A stretch of 64,000 bases of DNA from Halomarina oriensis (GTDB lineage: Archaea; Halobacteriota; Halobacteria; Halobacteriales; Haloarculaceae). Shown piece by piece: positions 48,644 to 56,605 of the stretch. The position numbers were made by a program, and so were the translations under genes. How positions within the stretch are numbered: position 1 is the first letter of the stretch; every line of letters begins with the position of its first letter. The stretch spans positions 774,344 through 838,343 of the forward strand of contig NZ_WSZK01000015.1 in NCBI RefSeq assembly GCF_009791395.1, given 5' to 3'. The notes under the pieces are model-generated. The model was not told the origin of the DNA and did not search any database. It saw only the letters and a program-made list of their open reading frames with translations.

Positions 48644-49939
48644 ATGCGCGTACTGCCGGCCTGCTGTGCGGTGCTCGTTGTCCTCGCGGGCTGTTCGCTC
48701 CCGGCCATCGGGCCGGGCGCACCCGAGGACCCGAACGACCGACTGGGCTACGAGGCGGGCTACACCGCCGACGCGTCGCTGTCGGTGACGACCGACGACG
48801 GCCTCAACGAGAGCGAACGCGAGGCGGTCCTCGGCCGGACGATGGCTCGCGTCGAGGAGCTTCGCGGCCTGGAGTTCGAACGGACAGTCGAGGTCGAACT
48901 CATCAGCCGCGAGGAGTACCGCTCCGGTGGCTCGTCGACGCCCGCCCCGGCCGAACGCGCGTTCGTCAACGCCCGCTGGGAGGCGCTGTTCGGCGTCGGC
49001 GAGGACGCCGACGCCACCGCCTCCTTCGAGCAGGTGTACGGCAGTTCGGTCATCGGGTTCTACTCGAACGACCGCATCGTCATCGTCAGCGACAGCGAGA
49101 CGCCGCAACTCGACTCCCGGACGCTCGCTCACGAACTCCTCCACGCCCTGCAGGACCAGCATCTCGGGTTCGGCCCACGACGGACGACGTTCGACGGCTC
49201 ACGCGCCCGCGAGGGTCTCGTCGAGGGCGACGCCAACTACGTCGAGACGCTGTACGAACAGCGCTGTGGCACTGAGTGGGACTGTCTCGCCGTCCCCGAG
49301 CGCCCCGAGTCGCCGGGGTCGTTCAACCGCGCCATCTACGGAGCCATCATCCAGCCGTACGTCGAGGGGCCGCGGTTCGTCCGCACCATCCACGACCGAG
49401 GGGGCTGGGAGGCGGTGAACGACGCCTACGAGCGGTTCCCCGAGAGCACCGAACAGACCATCCACCCCGAGCGCTACCCCGACGAACCGGTCGCGGAGGT
49501 GACCGTCGAGGACCGCTCGGCCGCGGCGTGGGAGCGTATCGAGCGTGACCGGCAGACCGACCGGCTGGGCGAGGTGGCCGTCTACACGATGTTCCAGACC
49601 AACGACTTGCTGGAGGACCACGAGCGCTACAACTACTCCCACCCGGCGTCGACGGGGTGGGCCGGTGACCGCCTCGTCCCCTACACCAACGCCGAGACGG
49701 GCGGGGCGGGCTACGTCTGGCGACTGACGTGGGACTCGCCGAGCGAGGCCCGCGAGTTCGCCGACGCTTACCGCGAACTGCTCCGCTCGAAGAACGCGAC
49801 CAGCGAGGGCGGCGACGTGTTCGTGATTCCCACGGGGCCGTACGCCGACGCCTTCCGGGTGACGGTGGACGGCGACACGGTCACCGTCGTCAACGCGCCG
49901 ACGCGCGAGGAGTTGGACGCGGTCTACTCCCACAACTGA
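48644..49939 (+). CDS. Hvo_1808-like lipoprotein with HExxH zinc motif
   Basis: 431 aa paralogue of the preceding protein. Lipoprotein signal (CCAVLVVLAGC, C17). Shares VARSMARVEEVRGLEFERTV-type blocks with its neighbour (here RTMARVEELRGLEFERTVEV), and has the intact zincin motif HELLH (163-167, in LAHELLHALQDQH) followed by EGDANYVE (194-201), in which the Glu could be the third ligand. This looks like a metallopeptidase or zincin-fold protein; the catalytic claim is inference. No PGF-CTERM tail. Confidence 0.88.
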   Translation: MRVLPACCAVLVVLAGCSLPAIGPGAPEDPNDRLGYEAGYTADASLSVTTDDGLNESEREAVLGRTMARVEELRGLEFERTVEVELISREEYRSGGSSTPAPAERAFVNARWEALFGVGEDADATASFEQVYGSSVIGFYSNDRIVIVSDSETPQLDSRTLAHELLHALQDQHLGFGPRRTTFDGSRAREGLVEGDANYVETLYEQRCGTEWDCLAVPERPESPGSFNRAIYGAIIQPYVEGPRFVRTIHDRGGWEAVNDAYERFPESTEQTIHPERYPDEPVAEVTVEDRSAAAWERIERDRQTDRLGEVAVYTMFQTNDLLEDHERYNYSHPASTGWAGDRLVPYTNAETGGAGYVWRLTWDSPSEAREFADAYRELLRSKNATSEGGDVFVIPTGPYADAFRVTVDGDTVTVVNAPTREELDAVYSHN

Positions 49940-49942
49940 GCG

Positions 49943-50324
49943 CACACGTTTCCTTCGTCGACGGTCGACTCGTCACGAGCGAGTCCGCACCGGCGGTCGT
50001 CGTGTGAACTGTCGACTCGTCCTGGTGTTCGGCCTCTCGGGAGTCTATTGATACGATTTCGAGGACGTGTCTGCCGGACGTCTGACGCGCTCACGAACCC
50101 CTGTCTTTCAACTGGAAAGACACGTCCGGCGGTCGGGTGCGCTCGTGCGGTGGCGGGTCTGCCGACGGCTCCCGAGACCTCGGGAGCCGTTCGAGTCACT
50201 CGGCCGAGGCGTGGGTGGTGACGCCGACGCCTCGGTCGCCCCGTCCTTCGCGGTCGCACGGCACCCCGTCGTGGGGACGAACCCACCCGTTTGATTGCTC
50301 CATGGCGCGTACCGCTCGTCATCC
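49943..50324. other. 382-bp intergenic region without a supported gene
   Basis: No coding sequence is supported. The only structure is a perfect 7-bp hairpin TGTCTTT (50102-50108) / AAAGACA (50116-50122) with a CAACTGG loop. The right end carries the upstream region of the phosphoribosyltransferase gene (TTTGATTG near 50290). Confidence 0.5.
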
Positions 50325-51467
50325 ATGTTCGACATCGTCTCTCCCGAGGCCATCCGGTCGGGGGACGCGACCGACGCCTACTTCGACCGGACGGTCGCCG
50401 CCCTCGACCACGCGGGCCGCGACCCCCACGTCGTCGCCGAAGTGACGGCCGACCAGTTCCCCGACGGCGGTTTCGAGGTGTTCGCCGGCGTGGAGGACGC
50501 CGCCGAACTCCTCTCGGGACTCGCCGTCGCCGTCGACGCGCTCCCCGAAGGGACGCTGTTCGACGGCGGCCCCGTGATGCGTATCGAGGGCACCTACACC
50601 GAGTTCGCCCGGTTCGAGACCGCCCTCCTCGGATTCCTCTCTCACGCCTCCGGTGTCGCCACGAACGCGCTGAAAGCCCGCCGTGCGGCCCCCGACGCTT
50701 CGCTGCTCTCGTTCGGTGCCCGACACGTCCACCCCTCTATCGCCGCGATGGTCGAGCGCTCGGCGCTGGTCGGCGGCTTCGACGGCTTCTCGCACGTCGC
50801 CGCCGGTGAACTCCTGGGTCGGGAGGCGTCGGGGACGATGCCCCACGCGCTGGTCATCTGCTTCGGTCCGGGCGAACAGGAGGCGGCGTGGGAGGCGTTC
50901 GACGCCGCCGCGCCCGAGGGGACGCCCCGAATCGCGCTCTGTGACACCTACACCGACGAGACCGACGAGACGCTTCGTGCCGCCGAGACCATCGACCTGG
51001 ACGGCGTCCGCCTCGACACGACCGGCTCCCGACGGGGGGACTTCCGCCACATCGTCCGCGAAGTGCGCTGGAAACTCGACGCGGCGGGCTACGAGGATGT
51101 CGAGGTGTTCTGCTCGGGTGGCCTCGGCCCCGCCGAACTCCGCGAGTTGCGTGACGTGGTCGACGGCTTCGGCGTCGGCGGGTTCGTCTCGAACGCCGAC
51201 CCCGTCGACTTCGCACTGGACATCGTCGACGTCGAGGGCGAGGCGGGTGCCAAACGCGGCAAACTGCCCGGTCGGAAGGCCGTCTACCGGACCGCCGACG
51301 GCGAGCACCTCGTGGTTCCGGACGACGAGACGCCACCCGAGGCCGCCGAGTCGCTCCTCGAACCGCTCGTCCGGGACGGCGAGGTGGTCGCGGAGTTCGA
51401 CGTCGACGCGGCGGCGGAGCGGGCCGCGACGGACGCCGAGCGCGTCGGCTTCGACGAAGCCGAGTAA
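50325..51467 (+). CDS. pncB: Nicotinate phosphoribosyltransferase
   Basis: 380 aa. Family blocks: FEVFAGVEDAAELLSGLAVA, FSxGARHVHP-type segment (LLSFGARHVHPSIAAMVERS), GTMPHALVICFGPGE, DTYTDETDETLRAAETID and LDGVRLDTTGSRRGDF (phosphate/substrate region), then EVFCSGGLGPAELRELRD. It converts nicotinate and PRPP to nicotinate mononucleotide in NAD synthesis. The ATG at 50325 gives the family N-terminus MFDIVSPEAIRSGDATDAYF. RNase P RNA follows. Confidence 0.9.
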   Translation: MFDIVSPEAIRSGDATDAYFDRTVAALDHAGRDPHVVAEVTADQFPDGGFEVFAGVEDAAELLSGLAVAVDALPEGTLFDGGPVMRIEGTYTEFARFETALLGFLSHASGVATNALKARRAAPDASLLSFGARHVHPSIAAMVERSALVGGFDGFSHVAAGELLGREASGTMPHALVICFGPGEQEAAWEAFDAAAPEGTPRIALCDTYTDETDETLRAAETIDLDGVRLDTTGSRRGDFRHIVREVRWKLDAAGYEDVEVFCSGGLGPAELRELRDVVDGFGVGGFVSNADPVDFALDIVDVEGEAGAKRGKLPGRKAVYRTADGEHLVVPDDETPPEAAESLLEPLVRDGEVVAEFDVDAAAERAATDAERVGFDEAE

Positions 51468-51505
51468 CCGAACGATTTAGGCCGCGCTACCGGCTAGGGA
51501 CGCTC

Positions 51506-51881
51506 GGGCAGCGAGTGACCGGCCACCGTGGCGTCCGTGCCAGCGGGCACGCGACGCAAACGAGGAAAGTCCCCCCACCGGCCGGGCAGGCGACCGGGCA
51601 CAAGCCCGGGACGGGAGACCGTCGGCTATGGAACAGAAACGAGACCCCTCTTCCGGACCGATGAGGTGCGCGAAGTGATTCGTGAGATGACCGAGTGAAC
51701 CCACCGAGGGCCGTCGTGCGACTTCGCACGCGACGGAAGAGAACGGATGGAACGGCGAACCCTCGCCGGTGCAAGCCCGCGACGTCGAGGTAGCCCGGCA
51801 GACGACCGATACGGTCGGCCTGTCGCGGGCGCTCAGCCGAATGCCGGTTCGAACAGAAGGGGGCTTACGGCTCGCAGCCCA
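51506..51881 (+). ncRNA. rnpB: RNase P RNA
   Basis: Type A archaeal RNase P RNA, about 376 nt. CR-I GAGGAAAGTCC at 51562-51572, ACAGAA at 51633-51638, and CR-V-like CGAACAGAAGGGGGCTTAC at 51850-51868. Helix P1 pairs GGGC-A-GCGAG (51506-51515) with CTCGC-A-GCCC (51871-51880). TATA-like GATTTA at 51474-51479 lies about 27-32 bp upstream of the inferred 5' end, which agrees. A T-run (51887-51890) after the 3' end could terminate it. Confidence 0.93.
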
Positions 51882-51886
51882 CCACC

Positions 51887-51995
51887 TTTTACTGCGTGAG
51901 CGGCTGCGCCGCTCACTGGTAAAAGCTGGACCAAAAGCCCGCGTCGTCCCCTTCGGGGACTCCTCGGCCCGCTCGCTCGTTACACTCGCTCACGG
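51887..51995 (+). repeat. Dispersed hairpin-plus-core repeat, copy A
   Basis: Hairpin TTTTAC (51887-51892)...GTAAAA (51919-51924) with inner perfect stem GTGAGCGGC (51896-51904) / GCCGCTCAC (51908-51916), then a 69-nt core at 51927-51995. The core is 57/69 identical to copy B at 56006-56074 (83%). It lies immediately 3' of rnpB. Confidence 0.75.
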
Positions 51996-52109
51996 TGGGT
52001 TAGCTGGCTTCCGGTGTCTGTCTCACCTGCTGTCGCCACCGAATCCGTCCTCGACCCGTCGACAGCACACCCACAAGGGTCATTCCGCTCGCCGTGGTAC
52101 AGTGTGTAG

Positions 52110-53282
52110 ATGACGAGACGGGTCACCGCGCTCGCCCTCCTCTGCTGTGTCGTGCTCGCGGGCTGTTCTGCCCCTGTCACGCTCCCGGGCGTCGGCGAGA
52201 CGGACGTCGACACCGGCACGGTGAGTGATCGCCCTTCGACACCGGAGACGGGTCGCGACCGGACGTCGACACCGTCGTCGTCGGAACCGACCGGCGACTC
52301 GACGCCGTCGACTCCCCGACCGGACGCGACCACCGTGACGCCGAGCGCCACGACGACGGACGGGACCCGAGAACCGGCCGTCGAATCACGCGAGAACCCC
52401 TACGGCGAGGGGACGCTGACCGTCGCTATCGACGCACGGAACGTCTCCGCGGACCGTGACGTCCGACCCGTCGTCCGCGAGGCGCTGGCGTACTGGGAGG
52501 CCAACGCCGAGCGCTACGCCGGCTACCCCATCGACTACGAACTGCTGGACGGGAGCGACACGACGGACGCGGACGTGGTCGTTCGCTTCGTATCGGACAT
52601 CCGGAACTGCGGCCGCGAACAGCACGTCGCCGGCTGTGCCCCCTACGTCACCGACGGGCCGGTCCAGCGCCCCGCGCTCGTCCGCATCCAGACGGGCTAC
52701 GACGACGACTCGACGCGACTCGTCCTCGAACACGAACTCGGGCACACGCTGGGTCTCGGTCACGACGACGCACCGAGCGCCGTGATGTCGGCGACGACGG
52801 TGCTCACGACGCTGCCCCGGACCGACGCCAGCGACCGGGCGCTCGCGTGGAACGACTCGACGCTCTCGGTGTTCGTCGACTACGGCGGCGTCGAGGACCG
52901 CGAGGCCACCGAACGGCAGGTGACGGCCGCGTTGGAGTACTTCGCCGACGGGGCCGAGGGTACGGTCCCCGAGAACGTCTCGTTCGTCCGGGCGGCCGAC
53001 GCCGAGCGTGCAGACGTGGTGATTCGGTTCACCGAGGAGTCGCCCTGTGGCGCGACGCCGGGGTCCTGTGGGCGCGTCGGCGGGTTCGACCCCGACGGCG
53101 ACGGCGCACTGGAGTCGTACTCGAAGCTCCAGATCACGCTCGCCTCGCTCGACACCGACGCCGTCGCGTGGCACGTCGGCCGCTGGCTGGGTCTCGGCTT
53201 GGGTCTCGAAGACGAGGAGTACCCCGACCCGCTCCGCGCGTCGGCGTCCTACGACGAACGCCGCAGCGAGTGGTGGCGCTGA
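52110..53282 (+). CDS. Lipoprotein with metzincin motif and a decayed second repeat
   Basis: 390 aa. Lipoprotein signal ALLCCVVLAGC (C19), a 70-residue Thr/Ser/Pro linker, then two similar domains. Domain 1 (about 100-240): EALAYWEANAERYAGYPIDY, VVVRFVSDIRNCG, zinc motif HELGHTLGLGH (208-218) and a Met turn VMSA. Domain 2 (about 253-390): ALEYFADGAEG, ADVVIRFTEESPCG, VGGF, then WHVGRWLGLGLGL (354-366) where the zinc motif would be, with all three His replaced. So it has one probable active M10-like zinc protease fold and one degenerate copy. Confidence 0.88.
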   Translation: MTRRVTALALLCCVVLAGCSAPVTLPGVGETDVDTGTVSDRPSTPETGRDRTSTPSSSEPTGDSTPSTPRPDATTVTPSATTTDGTREPAVESRENPYGEGTLTVAIDARNVSADRDVRPVVREALAYWEANAERYAGYPIDYELLDGSDTTDADVVVRFVSDIRNCGREQHVAGCAPYVTDGPVQRPALVRIQTGYDDDSTRLVLEHELGHTLGLGHDDAPSAVMSATTVLTTLPRTDASDRALAWNDSTLSVFVDYGGVEDREATERQVTAALEYFADGAEGTVPENVSFVRAADAERADVVIRFTEESPCGATPGSCGRVGGFDPDGDGALESYSKLQITLASLDTDAVAWHVGRWLGLGLGLEDEEYPDPLRASASYDERRSEWWR

Positions 53283-53320
53283 CGTCCGGACTTTTACTCT
53301 CCCCGCCCGGATACGGTCTC

Positions 53321-54280
53321 GTGTCCCCTCCATCCGACGGTTCGTCCGACCGTTCGGGGTCCTCCGACATCCCCCGTCACCCGTCCGGGCCGGTCGACCC
53401 CGCCCCTGTCGAGTGGCGCTACGACCCGACCACGGTCCGCTGGCTTCGCGGTGTCGCCGCGGTCCGAACGGCGCTGGTGAGTACCGCGACGGCGCTCGTC
53501 GTGGCCGTGCTGGCGGCGCTCGTCGGCCTCGCGAGCCTGTTCGTCGACGGTGTCCCAGACACCGACGGCGTGGCCGTCGTCCTGGTCTCGCTCGCGTTCG
53601 GTCTCGTCCGCGTGGCGCTCTCGCCAATGGGCGTCCTCCTGATTTCGCGGACCGAACGGGAGCGAATCGCCTCGACGGGAGTCCTCGCCGTCTCCGACGG
53701 GGTCGGCCCGCGGCCGTTCTCGCGGCGTCGTCTCGCCGTCGCCGTCCTCGGCGCACTGGTCGTCGTCACGGCGGCGTGGCTGTGGCTCCCGGCGGTACTC
53801 GCTCTCGTCGCCGTCGGTGTCGTCGCCGCACTCGTCGTCGGCGTCGTCTCGACTGCGGGCCGCCTCGACCCGGAGCGCCGGACGTACACCCTCCACGCCG
53901 GCGGCGAGCGGTCGTTCGCCGGACTCTCGGGACACGCCCGCCACCGACTCGGGCCGCTGGTGCTGTTCCGACTGCACTACCCGCGACGACCGGGGCGTCT
54001 CACGAAACTCCAGCGCGTGCTGGTTCCGGCAACCGACGCCCCCGCCGTGACGGCGGTGCTCGAACACGCCGCGACGACGGGGCGGTCGAGGACGACCGAC
54101 GACGCGTCCCGGTCGTCGAACCGGACCGTGACGCTCGTCGCAGGTGCGATGGGCCTCGCGCACGTCGTCGGGGCGGCGCTCGCCGTCGGCCTTCTCGGCG
54201 GCGTCCTCGGCTGGTATCTCGCGGCTATCGGCGTGACGGTCGGCCTGCTGTTGCTCTCCGTCGCCGTCTTCGAGGGCTGA
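53321..54280 (+). CDS. Multi-pass membrane protein, unknown function
   Basis: 319 aa from GTG. N-terminal 45 residues are hydrophilic; two hydrophobic helix pairs (VSTATALVVAVLAALVGLAS and VAVVLVSLAFGLVRVALSPM; LAVAVLGALVVVTAAWLWLP and VLALVAVGVVAALVVGVVST) precede a soluble arginine-rich domain (RRTYTLHAGGERSFAGLSGH), and another two helices end the chain. TATA-like CTTTTACT lies about 30 bp upstream. No family recognised. Confidence 0.78.
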   Translation: MSPPSDGSSDRSGSSDIPRHPSGPVDPAPVEWRYDPTTVRWLRGVAAVRTALVSTATALVVAVLAALVGLASLFVDGVPDTDGVAVVLVSLAFGLVRVALSPMGVLLISRTERERIASTGVLAVSDGVGPRPFSRRRLAVAVLGALVVVTAAWLWLPAVLALVAVGVVAALVVGVVSTAGRLDPERRTYTLHAGGERSFAGLSGHARHRLGPLVLFRLHYPRRPGRLTKLQRVLVPATDAPAVTAVLEHAATTGRSRTTDDASRSSNRTVTLVAGAMGLAHVVGAALAVGLLGGVLGWYLAAIGVTVGLLLLSVAVFEG

Positions 54281-54327
54281 AGCGGACGGGCGCGGTGTCA
54301 CCGTCGGTTCGCTCTCTCTTGGCTCGC

Positions 54328-55197
54328 TCACTCGACCTGCGAGCGAATCAGCGCCGCGAAGTCGTCGTAGAAGCCGGGGTCGTACTTCGTCTCGTCGTCG
54401 ACGGTCGGCCGGGCGTTCGTCTCGCCGACGACGACCCGGTCGTCGGTCACGAGCAGGTCGACGCCGAGGTAGTCGACGCCGAGTGCCGCCGCCGCGTCCT
54501 CGGCGACGGTTCGCAACTCCCTCGGCAACGAGACCCCCTCTGCGACCGCCCCACGGTGGACGTTGTGCTTCCACTGGCCGGCCGCTCGCGCGTCCTCCGA
54601 GAGACGACGCTCGACGCCCCCGACGCAGTCGCCGTCGACCACCATCGCCCGGTAGTCACGCGCCTCGGGGAGGAACTCCTGGACGAGGAACGACTTGTCG
54701 CCGGTCGCGCGGTAGTCGTGGACCAGCGAGAGGTAGTCGGTGACGCCGAGAAACGAGTCCGCGTCGTGGACCTTCGTGATACCCGTTCCTCGGGTGGTGG
54801 AGTTCGGCTTGACGACCACCGGCCGGTCGAACCGCTCGAACGTGTCTCGCAGGTGGTCGTCGTCCACGGGGTTCGAGACGACGACGCTCTCGGGGACCGG
54901 CACGCCCGCCCGCGACAGGCGGGCCAGCGCCTCACCTTTGTGCCGCGAGCGCAGCATCGCCTCCCGGTCGTTGACCCACGGCACGTCGAGCAGGGCGTCG
55001 ACGACGCCACCCTCCGCGAGTCGGGAGGGGTAGACCAGTCCGACGTCGAACTCGCCGAGGTCGGTCGACTCCTCGCCGCCGAGCGCGAACGTCCGCTCGT
55101 CGGTCGGGACGTACCCCACCTCGATACCGCGCTCGGCCAGCGGGTCGGCCACGCGCTCGAACGTCTCGGCGTCGGTCGTCATCGCCAGCCGGAGCAT
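54328..55197 (-). CDS. RimK-type ATP-grasp ligase
   Basis: 289 aa. ATP-grasp features: RFDRPVVVKPNSTTRGTGIT (ATP/phosphate-binding strand), FLVQEFLPEARDYRAMVVDG, HRGAVAEGVSLPRELRTVAE, and the Mg ligands in GVDYLGVDLLVTDDRVVVGE with ETNARPTVDDE. It resembles RimK/LysX/MptN, which add glutamate or other amino acids to a C-terminus or cofactor. The substrate is unknown; the r-protein gene next door is divergent-opposed in 3' order only. Confidence 0.87.
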   Translation of the reverse strand: MLRLAMTTDAETFERVADPLAERGIEVGYVPTDERTFALGGEESTDLGEFDVGLVYPSRLAEGGVVDALLDVPWVNDREAMLRSRHKGEALARLSRAGVPVPESVVVSNPVDDDHLRDTFERFDRPVVVKPNSTTRGTGITKVHDADSFLGVTDYLSLVHDYRATGDKSFLVQEFLPEARDYRAMVVDGDCVGGVERRLSEDARAAGQWKHNVHRGAVAEGVSLPRELRTVAEDAAAALGVDYLGVDLLVTDDRVVVGETNARPTVDDETKYDPGFYDDFAALIRSQVE

Positions 55198-55241
55198 ACG
55201 CTATCCGGGGTGGGAGAACGCAAAAAGATAGGTTTCGGTCG

Positions 55242-55270
55242 CTACGAGACGAGAAGCTCCTCGCCGCGTC
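55242..55270 (-). repeat. Partial duplication of the rpl10e 3' end
   Basis: On the minus strand, RGEELLVS and a stop are encoded at the true rpl10e end (55300-55329) and again, in a different frame context, at 55242-55272. Over 31 bases the two copies agree at 25. The second copy lies downstream of the gene and has no gene of its own. Confidence 0.6.
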
Positions 55271-55299
55271 CGTCGGGACGGAGCGAAGAACCGCTGGGT

Positions 55300-55830
55300 C
55301 TACGAAACCAGCAGTTCTTCGCCGCGTTCGACCTTGATGCGACACGGCGGCGTGATCTTGTTGTACGCACGGCGGAAGGCGTCCTTGACGACTGGAGCCT
55401 GTTCGGGCGTACACCACGCGGTGAACAGCTGTTCACCCTCGTAGACGCGGGCGGCGGTGCCGACGATCTTCCCGAACGAGAGGCGCATCCCGTCGGAGAC
55501 ACGGTCCGCACCCGCACCGGTCGCCTGCTTGTTCTCCCGGAGCACCTGGTGGGGGAACTTCCGGAGGATCATCTTGTAGTTCTTCTCGCCCAGCTCCTTG
55601 ATGAGGTGGCGGTTCGCCGAGAGGCGCGAGGCCTCCAGCGAGCCGTGACGGAGCTGGACGGACTCTTCGACGACGAGACTGATCTGGACCGGGTAGTCGT
55701 CGGGGTCGGCCTCGATGTCGCCCATCTTGTGCTGGGCGATCTTCGAGCCGGGAATCCCCGTGATGTACTCGCGCCGGGTGTACGGCGGCTTGTCGATGTC
55801 CCGGTACATCGAGGCGGGTTTATCGGCCAT
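55300..55830 (-). CDS. rpl10e: 50S ribosomal protein L10e (uL16)
   Basis: 176 aa. Diagnostic blocks: [98 protein letters not shown]. It forms the large-subunit A-site region protein uL16. A TATA-like sequence (CTTTAACC on the minus strand, about 30 bp upstream) predicts a leaderless mRNA. The upstream region holds the repeat copy B. Confidence 0.96.
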   Translation of the reverse strand: MADKPASMYRDIDKPPYTRREYITGIPGSKIAQHKMGDIEADPDDYPVQISLVVEESVQLRHGSLEASRLSANRHLIKELGEKNYKMILRKFPHQVLRENKQATGAGADRVSDGMRLSFGKIVGTAARVYEGEQLFTAWCTPEQAPVVKDAFRRAYNKITPPCRIKVERGEELLVS

Positions 55831-55886
55831 ATTACGTAACGCGAGGCGCAGTTCGTGGTTAAAGCCTTCGAACCCACTTTTTGCTG

Positions 55887-56074
55887 CGCTCGCGGGCTGG
55901 TAACACGACTCGCTTCGCTCGTCGGTTACCAGCCGGCTCGCTGGCAAAACCTCTCCCAGCGAGCGAAGCTCCTGGGAGCCTGCGAGACGCTCCGCGTCTC
56001 GCAATGGGACTAAAAGCCGGCGTCGCCCCCTTCGGGGGCTCCTTGGCCCGCTCGCTCACTGCGTTCGCTCGCGG
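55887..56074 (+). repeat. Dispersed hairpin-plus-core repeat, copy B
   Basis: Three consecutive hairpins then the core: CTGGTAAC (55897-55904) / GTTACCAG (55925-55932); CTCCCAG (about 55952-55958) / CTGGGAG (55972-55978); TGCGAGACGC (55981-55990) / GCGTCTCGCA (55994-56003), the last perfect over 10 bp. The core is 56006-56074 and includes CCCCCTTCGGGGG. It is 83% identical to copy A at 51927-51995 and lies in the region upstream of rpl10e. Confidence 0.7.
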
Positions 56075-56222
56075 CACAGTGCGCTCGTGCCCGTACTTGG
56101 TTGGGAACCAATCACTGCATCTTCTCAGGTCGCTATTGGCCGGACGAGGTAGTTGGGTCTGTGCAGCACATCTAAATTCTCGGTGCTAAGCAAGCAGTGA
56201 ACGAAGGGTCGCAGCAGAACCC

Positions 56223-56393
56223 CTACGACAAGACAACGTCGTACGAGAAGTAGAACAGTGCGCCGAAGAAACCGAAAACAAGCCCGACGACACCCCAAAG
56301 GGGGGCGAACCGGTCGTGGCGGGTCGCATCCTTGAACAGCACGACCGCTATCGCAATGTTGAGGAGGATGATGGCGACGTTTACTGGCTCCAT
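56223..56393 (-). CDS. 56-aa two-helix membrane protein
   Basis: Small ORF from ATG at 56393 to TAG at 56223. The protein starts MEPVNVAIILLNIAIAVVLF, has a polar turn KDATRHDRFAPLWG, and a second helix VVGLVFGFFGALFYFSYDVV. Two membrane segments separated by a short charged loop. No long-ORF competitor on either strand; codon use is less GC-rich than its neighbours. No family recognised. Confidence 0.6.
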   Translation of the reverse strand: MEPVNVAIILLNIAIAVVLFKDATRHDRFAPLWGVVGLVFGFFGALFYFSYDVVLS

Positions 56394-56605
56394 AGTTAAG
56401 CAACGAAGTAGGCGAAGAAAACCTCTTGGCTACGCGTCGCTCTACGAGAAGGGCTGAAGGCGAGAGACGCCACGAGCGGCGTTCGATTCGAGCGTAGACT
56501 GTATTGAGGGCTCGGATAGCTGGCGTGGCTGTGAGAACTGGTCGTTCGGTAACACTCGTGTCCGTAGGGTGCTTATGAATCTGTGGTGTGTATTGCGGTC
56601 TACCG

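Noticed and set aside
53047..55839. Long plus-strand open frame (about 930 codons)
   Set aside because: Out of frame with the metzincin lipoprotein and the membrane protein and antisense to the ATP-grasp and L10e genes; low-complexity arginine and valine content.
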